A DNA stretch of 64,000 bases. It comes from Phycisphaerales bacterium (lineage in GTDB: Bacteria; Planctomycetota; Phycisphaerae; Phycisphaerales; UBA1924). A model generated the notes under the pieces. That model made no database searches, was not told where the DNA came from, and saw only the letters and a program-made list of their open reading frames with translations. Each line of letters opens with the position of its first letter. Position 1 is the first letter of the stretch. A program made the translations under genes and the position numbers. Where the stretch lies: assembly GCA_029260345.1 (NCBI GenBank), contig JAJDDK010000006.1, positions 310,001-374,000 of the forward strand, in the 5' to 3' direction. This document shows positions 26,085-35,371 of the stretch, one piece after another.

Positions 26085-27641
26085 GTGGCGTTGTTCGGCA
26101 AGAAGAAGAATGAAGACGGCGGCGCCACGGAGTCGCAGACCGCCGGAAAAGGCAACGGCACTGGCGGTGGCAGCGGCAAGAAGGGCGCCGCGGGGGCGCC
26201 GGATCCCGGGAAGGCCGAGCCATTCTTCAAGCATGCTCAAGCCATGCATGACGCCTCAAACTACGAATACGCAGTGACGTTGTGGCTCCAGGGGTTGCGC
26301 CAGGCCCCTGCGAGCATGAAGGGTATGGAGGGGTTCTACGATTCCTGCCAGTCCTTCATTGCCAAACGCGGCAAGTTTGGCCCGACCAAAGAGCAAGAAA
26401 AGCCGTTTGGCGGGAAGTCCCAATTCCCGCAGATCGAAAAAATGCTCGTCCAGCTCCTGCAATGGGGCACGCGCCCGCTCGATTCCGCCGTCGGCGTCAA
26501 AGCGCTGGAAGCCATGGCCAAAGTGAGTGAAGTTGACCTTTCCGAGCCCTTGTATTGGGTCGCGGAGAAAGTGCTCGAATTTGGCCGGCGCGAGAAAAAG
26601 CCCAAGAAAGACACCTTCGTTCGCATGAAGGACTTGCTCCGCGAAGCCGGCATCTATTCGCTGGCCGTTAAGGCGGGCGAGACCGCGGTCGAACTCGATC
26701 CGAACGACAGCCCGCTTCAAGCGGAGATTCGCAATCTTTCGGCGCAGGCGACGATGTCCACGGGCGGCTACGAGGATTCCGGCCAGGCCGGTGGTTTCCG
26801 CGCCAACATTCGCGACACCTCCAAGCAGCGCGAACTGGAAGAAGAAGAGCGCATCGTCAAGACCGAGGATGTGATCGAACGCGCGATTCTCAAATCTCAG
26901 GCGGATTACGAATCCCGCCCCGAGGACAACGCCGCACTGCTCAAGTACGTGCGCGCCATTCTCGATCGTGGCACACCGTCGGACGAAAAAATTGCGTACA
27001 CGTTGCTGCTTCAGGCGCATGAACGCACTCACGAGTTTCGTTTCCGTCAGCAGGCGGGTGAAATCAAGATGCGGCAGGGGCGGCGCAAGGTCGCCGCGCT
27101 CAAAAAGAATGCGGTGGAGAATCCTGAAGACGCCGGCGCCCAGGAGATGTACGCCAAGGGACAGCGCGCGCTGCTGAAACTTGAGGCAGAGGAATACGCA
27201 CTGCGCGTCAAGGCTTTGCCGACCGACCTCCTGCCCAAATTTGAACTTGGCAAGCGACTTTTTGCGCTGGGGCAGTACGAAGAATCAATCGGCTTGCTGC
27301 AAAAGGCCAAAGACGACCCCAAGCGCCGGGCGGAGTGCCTGAACTATCTCGGCCGCGCCTTCCTCGAACTGGGCTGGCAGGATGAAGCGATCGGCATGTT
27401 GCGTGAAGCGATCAATGCCCACGCCGTGCCCGGCGACGACACGCACCGTGATCTTCGATATGGCTTGATGCAGGCGCTTGAGTCCAAAGCTCGCGAGTCG
27501 CGCAGCATGACGGACGCCGAAGAAGCGGTGAAGATCGCCTCCAGTATCGCCATCGAGCAGATCAGCTACAAGGACATCCGTGATCGCCGCGCCGGATTGC
27601 AGGAGCTGGTCAAAGAGTTGCGCGCCGAAGCCGCGACCTAA
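26085..27641 (+). CDS. TPR-containing protein of unknown function
   Basis: I start at GTG 26085 because AGGAG lies six bases upstream. The ~518-residue protein opens with a basic, Gly/Ser-rich low-complexity stretch (ALFGKKKNEDGG, GNGTGGGSGKKG). Helical TPR-like repeats follow: FKHAQAMHDASNYEYAVTLW, SLAVKAGETAVELDPNDS, LGKRLFALGQYEESIGLLQK and YLGRAFLELGWQDEAIGMLR. There is no signal peptide or membrane helix, so it is probably cytoplasmic. A charged coiled stretch with RQQAGEIKMRQGRRKVAALK lies in the middle. The gene precedes kdsB by 32 bp, but a functional link is not evident. Confidence 0.7.
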   Translation: MALFGKKKNEDGGATESQTAGKGNGTGGGSGKKGAAGAPDPGKAEPFFKHAQAMHDASNYEYAVTLWLQGLRQAPASMKGMEGFYDSCQSFIAKRGKFGPTKEQEKPFGGKSQFPQIEKMLVQLLQWGTRPLDSAVGVKALEAMAKVSEVDLSEPLYWVAEKVLEFGRREKKPKKDTFVRMKDLLREAGIYSLAVKAGETAVELDPNDSPLQAEIRNLSAQATMSTGGYEDSGQAGGFRANIRDTSKQRELEEEERIVKTEDVIERAILKSQADYESRPEDNAALLKYVRAILDRGTPSDEKIAYTLLLQAHERTHEFRFRQQAGEIKMRQGRRKVAALKKNAVENPEDAGAQEMYAKGQRALLKLEAEEYALRVKALPTDLLPKFELGKRLFALGQYEESIGLLQKAKDDPKRRAECLNYLGRAFLELGWQDEAIGMLREAINAHAVPGDDTHRDLRYGLMQALESKARESRSMTDAEEAVKIASSIAIEQISYKDIRDRRAGLQELVKELRAEAAT

Positions 27642-27673
27642 AGCGTTGACACGACCCGATTGAGAATGGCGCC

Positions 27674-28432
27674 ATGGCCCTTGGCACGCATCCAGTTATC
27701 GCAGTGATTCCGGCGCGCTTGGCTTCCACGCGCTTTCCGCGCAAGGTCCTTGCGTCCGAGACCGGCAAGCCTCTAATTCAGCACGTGTATGAAGCGGCCG
27801 CGGCCGCGGCGCTGGTTGATCAGGTGGTCATCGCGACGGAGGCCGAGGAAGTCGTCCGCTCGGTGGAGCCGTTCGGCGCCCGGGCCGTGCTTACGCGTGA
27901 GGATCATCCCAACGGCGCCAGCCGCATCGCGGAAACGTGCGACCTACTCGATGTCCCTGAGGATGCGATCGTTTTGAACGTACAGGGCGATGAGCCGGAG
28001 ATGGACGCCGGCGCGATCGATGCGGCGGCCAGAGCGCTGGCCGAAAGCGATGCCCCCATGGCGACGATCGCTTCACCATTCGCCGCCGACGAAGATCCGC
28101 GTGATTTCAACATGGTGAAGGTCGTCTTAAATGCTCGTTCCGAAGCGCTCTACTTTTCACGCGCGCTAATTCCGCATGATCGCGATGGCCTCGGCCTCTT
28201 GGCGCCGCTCAAGCACGTCGGTCTCTATGCGTACCGGCGTCCCTTTCTGCGCACGTACATCAGCATCGCGCCGACGAAGCTCGAACAGACCGAAGTTCTT
28301 GAGCAGCTTCGCGTGATTGAGAATGGTCACGCGATCGCCGTTGCCGTGCGCCCGTGCAAGAGCCGTGGCATTGACACTCCAGAGCAATACGCCGAATTTG
28401 TGCGGCGTTGGAACACGCTTCAGCAGCGCTGA
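27674..28432 (+). CDS. kdsB: 3-deoxy-manno-octulosonate cytidylyltransferase
   Basis: KdsB activates KDO as CMP-KDO for lipopolysaccharide core synthesis. The 252-residue protein has the nucleotide-binding N-terminus AVIPARLASTRFPRKVLA, the acceptor-site motifs IATEAEEV and ASRIAE, the conserved VLNVQGDEPEM, and the terminal family blocks LKHVGLYAYRRPFL, KLEQTEVLEQLRVIENG and GIDTPEQYAEF. Length is normal. Its presence supports an outer membrane with LPS in this organism. Confidence 0.94.
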   Translation: MALGTHPVIAVIPARLASTRFPRKVLASETGKPLIQHVYEAAAAAALVDQVVIATEAEEVVRSVEPFGARAVLTREDHPNGASRIAETCDLLDVPEDAIVLNVQGDEPEMDAGAIDAAARALAESDAPMATIASPFAADEDPRDFNMVKVVLNARSEALYFSRALIPHDRDGLGLLAPLKHVGLYAYRRPFLRTYISIAPTKLEQTEVLEQLRVIENGHAIAVAVRPCKSRGIDTPEQYAEFVRRWNTLQQR

Positions 28433-28459
28433 TCCGAATCGCTCGCAAGCAATTGCGGC

Positions 28460-31126
28460 TTACCGCTTCTCTGCTTCGGATTGCATCTCAGCGAGCTCTC
28501 GCTCAAGCTTTTCAACGCGTTCGCGCAACGCTCGTTTACTGCCGTCGCCCGAAAGCCGCGCCGCCAGTGCATCAGCATGGCGGTTGACGAGCTTGCAGTA
28601 CTCGGGATTCGGGTGCGTCGTCGCAACTCGGCGCATCGCTTCGAGCGCATCCGCATCGCCGATTTCGGCCAGCGCCGCCGCCGCTGCTTCGCGCGACCGT
28701 TCCTCAGGGTCGTTCAAGTAGGGGAGCAGTGCCGCGATGGCGCGGTCCGAATCGACTTCCGCCAAGGCTGCGACGGTTTCAATAGCGACGGGGCGCGTGC
28801 GCGCCATCCAGCCGATTTCTGAATGCAGGATTGCAGGATCGAGCCCTTCCGCCGCGCCGAGTTCACTCAGTCCGATCAGCGCTCCCTTTCGAACCTGATC
28901 GTGCTGCGATTCATCTTCAAGCGCTGAAAGCAGAATGTCGAGATGAGACTCATCGCCGTGCTTGCCGAGCGCTTCCAGCGCCGCAGCCCGCGTGGCATAG
29001 CTTTCATCGACGTCCGAGGCTCGCTCCGCAAGAGTGGCGACTGCTTCGTCACCGCCAATTTCGCCCAATGCCTCCACGACTGCCTTGCGCACCCGCGCAT
29101 TCTCGATCCCACCACCCAGCGCCATCAACAATGTGTCCGCCGCCTGCAATTCGCCAAGCGACGCCGCGCACTTGATGCGAACCGCGACCAGTTCGTTGGT
29201 GTCGTTGAGCGCATCGCGGAGCGCCGCGGTGGTCGCAACGCCGTCGCGCTCCGCGAGAAGCACCGCGGCGTCCAAACGTGAAGCGATGGTCGGACCCCGG
29301 CGCAATTGCTCGATGATTTGCCGCGTCGGCTGATCCACCGTCGGCGTCATCAGGACGTGCAAATACGGATCCACGATCACCATACTCGGCGCATCATCCA
29401 GGGAAACGCTGCGTTCATGTGATCGCTTGGTGACGTCAATCTCCACCCAGGTCTGCGCGCCGCTTTCACTCACGATCAGGATCGGCAAGGTAAAGGCGAA
29501 CGCGGGGGTCATGGCGTCAATACGCTGCGTTTGATTGACCTCGATGAGCAGCTCACCGGAGTCGTAGTCCCAGGAACTGGCGACGGTGACTTCCGGCGTG
29601 CCGGGCCGCATGCACCACTGCTCGAAGAAATGCTCCAGCGAAAGCCCCGAAACGTCTTCCATCGTTTTGCGAAAGTCTGAAGTCTCAACCGACGTGAACT
29701 TGAATCGTTCAACGTAGGTCTGCATTGCATCGAAGAACACATCGTCACCGAGCTTCATGCGCAGCATGTGCAGAATGCTCGCGCCTTTCGGGTACGGGTT
29801 TGCCGATTTGCGGAAGACATCAACTGAGGAGGCGTACGCGTTGGACACCATTGCGGGGCGCATCCACGCGAACTCATCATCGGGATCAAGGCGATCGTCT
29901 GCGGCGACGCCCCGCAGGTTGCTGTAGGTGTCGCGCAGATAGCACTCGTCGTATCCATCACGCGCTTCCAGCCACAAAGACTCCAGGTACGTCGCAAAGC
30001 CTTCGTTGAGCCAGATGTGCTCCCATGACTTGCATGTCAAGAGGTCGCCGAACCACTGGTGCGCCAATTCGTGCGAGTTGAGTCCGTCGAGATCCGCATC
30101 GAGCAGTGCTTTTTCGTCGAGCACGGCGGTGTCGTAGAGCGTCGTTGCGGAGGTGTTCTCCATGCCGCCCCAGCCGAAGTTCCAGACCACGACGTTGGCG
30201 TATTTGCTCCACGGGTACGGCTCGTCGAATCGCTCTTCAAACACGCGGACCATGTCCATCGTCGGGCCGAACGTGTGCGGCACGTTGATCCCTTCGCCGG
30301 GAGGCGCGTACACCGGCATCGGCAGTCGCTGCGTTCCGACGTCCACCACATCAAACTTTCCGACCACCAGCGTCACGAGGTAACTCACGTGCGGCTGATT
30401 CTGCTTCCAGTGGAAGGTCGTCCGTCCGCCGCGCGACTGTTGCAAGGCGAGTTCGCCATTGCTCGACACGAGAAAGCCTTCGGGCACGGTGACAAGGAGC
30501 TCTGTCGTCAAACGATCGTTTGAAGCATCGTGGCAGATGAACCAGTTGCTGTTCATGTCCGTCTCGCCCTGCGTGTGAAGCTGGGCGGCTCGGGCGGGGC
30601 GGCCCGGCTTTTCTTCACGCGCCGGCGACCAGTACAAACCATCGACGGGGTTGGTCACGGTGAACTGCAGCCGCAGATCATGCGCCACACCGGGCGCCAG
30701 CGGCGGATCAAACCGAATCTGAAGCTTCAGCCCATCGTGCGACCAGTCCGGCGAGCCGCCCGAGGAAGGCAGCGTCACATCCGTGATCTCCATTCGTTTC
30801 GCATCCAGCGTCAGCACATGCAGCGGAAGGGCGATCGGTTGGAATCGCAGCGTCTCAACCGCCGTCAACCGCTGCTCGTTCATGTCGGGGATGTCAATCT
30901 CAAGGCGCATGTGCTGGTAGTCAACAAGCAAATCCGGGGGGTAGTGCCGAGCATCGGCGCCCGTCGCCGCATCGATGTACAGGGGGTCGGACATCGCCGG
31001 TGAATCGCCGACGTGCGCATCACGGCAATACACCCAGCCCTGTTCTGACGCTTGCGCCACCCGCGGCGCCGCAATCGTGACCAGAACCAAGAGCATCCCA
31101 AAGGCGGTCAAGACCCGTGCTTTCAT
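28460..31126 (-). CDS. M1-family metallo-aminopeptidase with HEAT-like C-terminus
   Basis: I start at ATG 31126, which has GGAG upstream and yields a signal peptide (VLTAFGMLLVLVTIAAP, then RVAQA), so the enzyme is exported. The peptidase part has the substrate motif GWGGMENTSAT and the zinc site HELAHQWFGDLL (His352) with the downstream Glu in WLNEGFATYLESLW. These identify an M1 gluzincin that trims N-terminal residues from peptides. After about residue 640 come ~230 residues of alpha-helical HEAT/PBS-like repeats (LAERDGVATTAALRDALNDT, VVEALGEIGGDEAVATLAER, AAAAALAEIGDADALEAMRR). The protein ends in a short coiled coil (LRERVEKLERELAEMQSEAE). Confidence 0.88.
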   Translation of the reverse strand: MKARVLTAFGMLLVLVTIAAPRVAQASEQGWVYCRDAHVGDSPAMSDPLYIDAATGADARHYPPDLLVDYQHMRLEIDIPDMNEQRLTAVETLRFQPIALPLHVLTLDAKRMEITDVTLPSSGGSPDWSHDGLKLQIRFDPPLAPGVAHDLRLQFTVTNPVDGLYWSPAREEKPGRPARAAQLHTQGETDMNSNWFICHDASNDRLTTELLVTVPEGFLVSSNGELALQQSRGGRTTFHWKQNQPHVSYLVTLVVGKFDVVDVGTQRLPMPVYAPPGEGINVPHTFGPTMDMVRVFEERFDEPYPWSKYANVVVWNFGWGGMENTSATTLYDTAVLDEKALLDADLDGLNSHELAHQWFGDLLTCKSWEHIWLNEGFATYLESLWLEARDGYDECYLRDTYSNLRGVAADDRLDPDDEFAWMRPAMVSNAYASSVDVFRKSANPYPKGASILHMLRMKLGDDVFFDAMQTYVERFKFTSVETSDFRKTMEDVSGLSLEHFFEQWCMRPGTPEVTVASSWDYDSGELLIEVNQTQRIDAMTPAFAFTLPILIVSESGAQTWVEIDVTKRSHERSVSLDDAPSMVIVDPYLHVLMTPTVDQPTRQIIEQLRRGPTIASRLDAAVLLAERDGVATTAALRDALNDTNELVAVRIKCAASLGELQAADTLLMALGGGIENARVRKAVVEALGEIGGDEAVATLAERASDVDESYATRAAALEALGKHGDESHLDILLSALEDESQHDQVRKGALIGLSELGAAEGLDPAILHSEIGWMARTRPVAIETVAALAEVDSDRAIAALLPYLNDPEERSREAAAAALAEIGDADALEAMRRVATTHPNPEYCKLVNRHADALAARLSGDGSKRALRERVEKLERELAEMQSEAEKR

Positions 31127-31243
31127 TCGTAAAACTCCAGTTGATCCGCCTTGAGCGGTGAATTGGTGCGATCGAATTGAAACGAATTGCATTGTTGACA
31201 ACTGTATCGGTTGAGCGCCGGCGCCGGCGCGGTACGATAGATC

Positions 31244-33196
31244 ATGCCCACCTCACCAAAAGGCCCCCATGGTCCGACCCGCGGCGCCAGCCACGGGAGG
31301 GCTGTCACCGCATCCGATCTGCTCGCTTCGGCAGGTGTGAACGCCTCAACTTCGGAGTTCTACAGCCCAATACCCGACGGCTATCGGCGCGGCTACCACA
31401 AGTACGTCGTGGTCCTCGGCACGGTCATGTCCGGGCTGGGCAAGGGCATATTCTCCTCATCGCTGGCCAAACTGCTGAAAGACAAAGGCCTCTCGGTCGC
31501 CCCGATCAAAATGGAGGGGTACCTGAATGTCGATTCCGGCACGCTGAATCCGTTTCGGCATGGCGAAGTGTTCGTCCTCGATGACGGCACCGAGTGCGAC
31601 ATGGACCTCGGCACCTACGAGCGGCTGCTCGACCAAAACCTCTCCCGCCGCAACTTCACGACCTCCGGGCAGATCTACTCCGAAGTGCTCGACCGGGAGC
31701 GGCACGGCGGATACCTCGGCCGCGACGTCCAAATGATCCCGCACGTCACCGGCGAAGTGAAACGCAAGCTTCGCGAACTGGCCATGCATGGTGATGGCCA
31801 GCGCAGCGCTGACGTGGTTTTCGTCGAAGTCGGCGGCACCGTGGGCGACTACGAGAACAGTTTTTACATCGAAGCGCTGCGCGAACTCGCCTTTGAAGAA
31901 GGCCCTGAGTCGGTGTGCTTCGTGGCGCTCACGTACATCATCGAACCACCCGCGCTTGGCGAGCAGAAATCCAAGGCCGCCCAGCTTGGCATTCGTCGTC
32001 TCCTGGAGACCGGTGTGCAGCCGAGCATCGTGGCGTGCCGCGCCGGCCGGCCCGTGAGCGAATCCGTCCTCGAAAAAATCGCCATGTTCTCAAACGTGCC
32101 CTCAAAGCGCGTCTTCAGCATGCACGATCGCCCGAGCATTTACACGATCCCCGATGCGATGCGCGCCGAGGGGCTGGATCGCGAAGTGCTTTCGATGCTT
32201 GATTTGCACGGCCGCGCGAATCTGGCGCACGAAGATGTTGCACGCGAAAAGTGGAGCACCTTCACCAAGGCGCTGACGTCAAAGAAACAGCGCTCTGTCA
32301 CGGTCGGCCTCACGGGCAAGTATGCGTCAGTCCGCGATGCCTATGCCTCGATCGACAAAGCGGCGGAGCACTGCTCGGCGCACCTCAATTGCAACGTGGA
32401 GCTGGAGTGGATCGACACGACTGACATCACGGATCGCACCGTCGCCGATCGGCTTTCCAAAGTCGACGCCGTGATCGTGCCCGGCGGTTTCGGCCAGCGC
32501 GGCGTCGAAGGCAAGATCTCCTGCGTGCGCCACTGCCGCGAAACCGGCCTGCCGTACCTCGGCATCTGCCTCGGTTTTCAGGTTGCAGTCATCGAATTCG
32601 CTCGCAATGTGCTCGGCCTCACCAAAGCCAACTCCACCGAATTCGAACCTGAGTGCGCCGAAGCGGTCATCAGCGAACTGCCCGAACAAAAAGAAATCGA
32701 ACAGCTCGGCGGCACGATGCGTCTGGGCGGACAGGATGTGCACATCGCGCCAGGCACTCTCGCGGATCATCTCTTTCGCCATTCATTCGCCGCGTATGGC
32801 GGCGCAGTCGGAACGCCACAGGACGAAAAGGTTTCGCCGATGCTCGTGCGCCAGCGCTTCCGCCACCGTTACGAGGTCGAACCCGCATACATCGAACGCC
32901 TCGAAGCGGCCGGGCTCATCTTCTCCGGCCGGCACCCCGAGCATCCGATCATGCAGATTCTTGAGTTGCCGCGAACAGCATCGTCGGGCCCGACGCATCC
33001 ATACTTCATCGGCGGACAGTTTCACCCGGAACTCACCGGTCGTCCGTTGCGGCCGCAACCGCTCTTCATGGGACTGGTCGCTGCGGCGCTGAAGCGGCGC
33101 AATCCGAATCTTGATCTCGGCCCATGGGCGGACGCCGCGACGGCCAGCGGCGTCGCCATCAAGAACCCAACCACTCGTTCACCTCAGCCCTGCTGA
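31244..33196 (+). CDS. pyrG: CTP synthase, long divergent form
   Basis: PyrG aminates UTP to CTP using glutamine. The amidoligase half has the P-loop VMSGLGKGIFSSSLAKLL, HGEVFVLDDGTECDMDLG and EVGGTVGDYE with the metal-binding acidic residues. The glutaminase half has VPGGFGQRG, the nucleophile in YLGICLGFQVAVIEFARN and the His/Glu pair in GGQFHPEL. At 650 residues it is ~100 longer than usual, mostly from an N-terminal extension of ~45 residues and a C-terminal tail. Several normally invariant positions differ (MEGYLNVDSGT where DPYINVDPGT is usual). All catalytic residues I can check are present, so activity is likely. It is divergent from the aminopeptidase gene. Confidence 0.9.
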   Translation: MPTSPKGPHGPTRGASHGRAVTASDLLASAGVNASTSEFYSPIPDGYRRGYHKYVVVLGTVMSGLGKGIFSSSLAKLLKDKGLSVAPIKMEGYLNVDSGTLNPFRHGEVFVLDDGTECDMDLGTYERLLDQNLSRRNFTTSGQIYSEVLDRERHGGYLGRDVQMIPHVTGEVKRKLRELAMHGDGQRSADVVFVEVGGTVGDYENSFYIEALRELAFEEGPESVCFVALTYIIEPPALGEQKSKAAQLGIRRLLETGVQPSIVACRAGRPVSESVLEKIAMFSNVPSKRVFSMHDRPSIYTIPDAMRAEGLDREVLSMLDLHGRANLAHEDVAREKWSTFTKALTSKKQRSVTVGLTGKYASVRDAYASIDKAAEHCSAHLNCNVELEWIDTTDITDRTVADRLSKVDAVIVPGGFGQRGVEGKISCVRHCRETGLPYLGICLGFQVAVIEFARNVLGLTKANSTEFEPECAEAVISELPEQKEIEQLGGTMRLGGQDVHIAPGTLADHLFRHSFAAYGGAVGTPQDEKVSPMLVRQRFRHRYEVEPAYIERLEAAGLIFSGRHPEHPIMQILELPRTASSGPTHPYFIGGQFHPELTGRPLRPQPLFMGLVAAALKRRNPNLDLGPWADAATASGVAIKNPTTRSPQPC

Positions 33197-33261
33197 AGCT
33201 CGCTTCGGCGCGCCATCGTTTCCTGTCATAACACGCAACCCTTCGCCAGAGAGCTGCGCTC

Positions 33262-33813
33262 ATGGTCTGGTACATCCCTGTCCTTATTTTCTTCGCGCGG
33301 ATCTGCGACGTATCGCTCGGCACCGTGCGAATGATGCTGGTGGTCTCCGGCCATCGCTGGATTTCATCAATTCTTGGCTTCTTCGAAGTGACGATCTGGG
33401 TCTTCGCCGTTGGCGGCGCGATCAAATACCTCGAACACCCGCTCGCCGTGCTTGGCTACGCCGGCGGATTTTCGGCCGGCGTGCTTGTGGGCATGTTCAT
33501 CGAGGATCGCCTCGCCTTCGGTTTGCGCATGATCCGTGTGATCTGCACGGACCAGTCAATCAACGTCGCGGAGAAACTGCGCGAAGCGGGCTACCGCGTC
33601 ACGCGTCTGGACGGTTCGGGCAAGTCCGGACCGGTTGAGATTTCATTTCTTGTTGTTCGGCGGCGCAAACTCAATGAAGTGCGCGATTTAATCCGCGAAT
33701 GCGCACCGGAAGCGTTCGTCACGGTTGAGCGTGTGGATCGAGCCACTGGTGAGCTCGAGCCACGCTCGCTGCGCCGTCCCGGCTTCCTGAGCAAAGGACT
33801 CATTCGAAAATAA
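33262..33813 (+). CDS. UPF0316/DUF2179-type membrane protein
   Basis: This 183-residue protein has three N-terminal membrane helices (about residues 2-22, 32-54 and 59-80) containing the family phrase FFARICDVSLGTVRMMLVVS. A soluble ~90-residue C-terminal domain (VAEKLREAGYRVTRLDGSGK, then VEISFLVVRRRKLNEVRDLI) matches DUF2179. The biochemical function of the family is unknown. Its stop codon overlaps the next gene's ATG by one base (TAATG at 33811-33815), implying co-translation with the SRPBCC protein. Confidence 0.85.
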   Translation: MVWYIPVLIFFARICDVSLGTVRMMLVVSGHRWISSILGFFEVTIWVFAVGGAIKYLEHPLAVLGYAGGFSAGVLVGMFIEDRLAFGLRMIRVICTDQSINVAEKLREAGYRVTRLDGSGKSGPVEISFLVVRRRKLNEVRDLIRECAPEAFVTVERVDRATGELEPRSLRRPGFLSKGLIRK

Positions 33814-34355
33814 TGGATGATTTCGACGCTGCACTTGGTTCATCGAAGTCCTCGTACGCGGATCCCTCGGATTCCAGCCGCACGGAGCCAGTTCGCATTG
33901 AACGAACCGCTGAAGGATGGCATCTGCGCGCCAGCATCTGGCTGCCGCGTCCGATCGACGAGATATTTCCATTCTTTGCGGACGCCCGAAATCTCGAAAG
34001 GATCACGCCGCCGTTTCTTCGTTTTCAGGTGACCACGCCCGAGCCAATCGAGATGCGCGTCGGCGCGGTGATCGACTACAAGCTCAAAGTGCGCGGGTTG
34101 CCGCTGCGGTGGCGCAGCCGCATCACGCATTGGGCGCCGGGCGTCGCTTTCACGGATGAGCAAGTCAAAGGTCCGTACAAAGTGTGGCGGCATACGCACA
34201 CGTTTGAGTCAGTCGAAGGCGGCACGCGCGCCGGTGACATTGTGGAATACGCTGTCCCCGGCGGGCCGATCGCGCACGCGCTCTTTGTGAGGCGCGATGT
34301 GAAGGCAATCTTCGAGTATCGATCAAAGCGACTGCTGGAAATCTTCGGCGGCTAA
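33813..34355 (+). CDS. SRPBCC-superfamily (START-like) protein
   Basis: The 180-residue protein has an unstructured Ser/Asp-rich N-terminus (~25 residues) followed by a helix-grip fold pattern. It reads ASIWLPRPIDEIFPFFADAR, NLERITPPFLRFQVTTPEPI, VGAVIDYKLKVRGLPLRWRS and THTFESVEGGTRAGDIVEYA, ending in an amphipathic helix (HALFVRRDVKAIFEYRSKRL). Such proteins bind small hydrophobic ligands and occur in lipid, cofactor or cell-division contexts. It is translationally coupled to the upstream UPF0316 gene. Confidence 0.75.
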   Translation: MDDFDAALGSSKSSYADPSDSSRTEPVRIERTAEGWHLRASIWLPRPIDEIFPFFADARNLERITPPFLRFQVTTPEPIEMRVGAVIDYKLKVRGLPLRWRSRITHWAPGVAFTDEQVKGPYKVWRHTHTFESVEGGTRAGDIVEYAVPGGPIAHALFVRRDVKAIFEYRSKRLLEIFGG

Positions 34356-34356
34356 T

Positions 34357-35226
34357 TCACCCGCCGCCCTCTTCCTTTTTCTTCTTGCTGCCCGGAATCA
34401 ATCCTTCAAGCGTCTTGCCGACTTCTTCCACGGCTTTGCCTGCCTCATTGCCGATGTCGCCCACATTTTCAAGCAGTTGCTGCGCCTGTGCGCCCAGATC
34501 CGCCGTCATTTCGACGCCCATTTCCGACAAGCTTCCGAGTTGGCTGAGCGCTCCACCGAGATCCTTCGCCAGATCACCGGGCAGCAGGGCGCCGCCTTCT
34601 TCCACCACTGCGCCCATCACCGCCTGCACAATGACACCGGCGACTTCGCTCATCGAAAGCGGCTTATCAGCGCCAACATCCGTGAGTTTGATTTCCTTGA
34701 TCGGTATATTGACCACGGTTGGCGTGCCGCCCAACGGCGCAAAACTCGCGCGCACGTTCACATCCTCGATCGACACTTCGCGAATCACGAAGTTCTTGCC
34801 TTCTTTGGACGACGGCTGCGCATCCGGCTTTCGATCGCCTTTCACGTGCTCAAGTATCGCGCCGTAGTTGGACTTGCCCTCTTTCCGGTCAATCGTCATC
34901 CCAATCCCGGTGAGCCGCAGGTGGGGGAGTTCGATGGTCTCGCTGCGCAGGCTTCCCAGTGACACCGCCACGCTCCCATCGTCGAGCGTGAGAAACGGGT
35001 GGTCCGTGAATCCGGGTGGGTTTTCGACACGAAGGCCGGACATTGCAAACGTGCCACCAAAGACGCCGACATCCGCGCTGTTCAGCGTGGTCTTCACGCC
35101 AAGCGCCCCCGTCGCGCCCTTCTCAACACCGGCTCGCGCAATCGAATCGATGTACACAAACGCACCGACCACACCGATCACAATGAGCAGGACAAGCACA
35201 GCAAGAACACGAACGATGATCTTCAT
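34357..35226 (-). CDS. AsmA-like exported or membrane-anchored protein
   Basis: From ATG 35226 (GGGAG ~9 nt upstream) the protein is 289 residues. It has an N-terminal membrane anchor (KIIVRVLAVLVLLIVIGVVG, then AFVYIDS), and after it the pattern VEKGATGALGVKTTLNSADV and VFGGTFAMSGLRVENPPGF, which matches the N-terminal module of AsmA/DUF748-like outer-membrane biogenesis proteins. The C-terminal third is an Ala/Glu-rich helix ending in KKKKEEGGG. It is shorter than E. coli AsmA. The specific function is unknown. It is convergent with the SRPBCC gene, one base apart. Confidence 0.65.
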   Translation of the reverse strand: MKIIVRVLAVLVLLIVIGVVGAFVYIDSIARAGVEKGATGALGVKTTLNSADVGVFGGTFAMSGLRVENPPGFTDHPFLTLDDGSVAVSLGSLRSETIELPHLRLTGIGMTIDRKEGKSNYGAILEHVKGDRKPDAQPSSKEGKNFVIREVSIEDVNVRASFAPLGGTPTVVNIPIKEIKLTDVGADKPLSMSEVAGVIVQAVMGAVVEEGGALLPGDLAKDLGGALSQLGSLSEMGVEMTADLGAQAQQLLENVGDIGNEAGKAVEEVGKTLEGLIPGSKKKKEEGGG

Positions 35227-35371
35227 ATTGATTATCTCCCCGAAGTCGTGGTCGGCGCCCAGATGAGTCGCCACCATTCTACGCGGCAGGCGCGCTCACT
35301 ACGAAATCGGCGCAACCACATCCACCAGATGCACTATTTTCAAGGTGATCCGCAGGAAAACGACCGAATTC

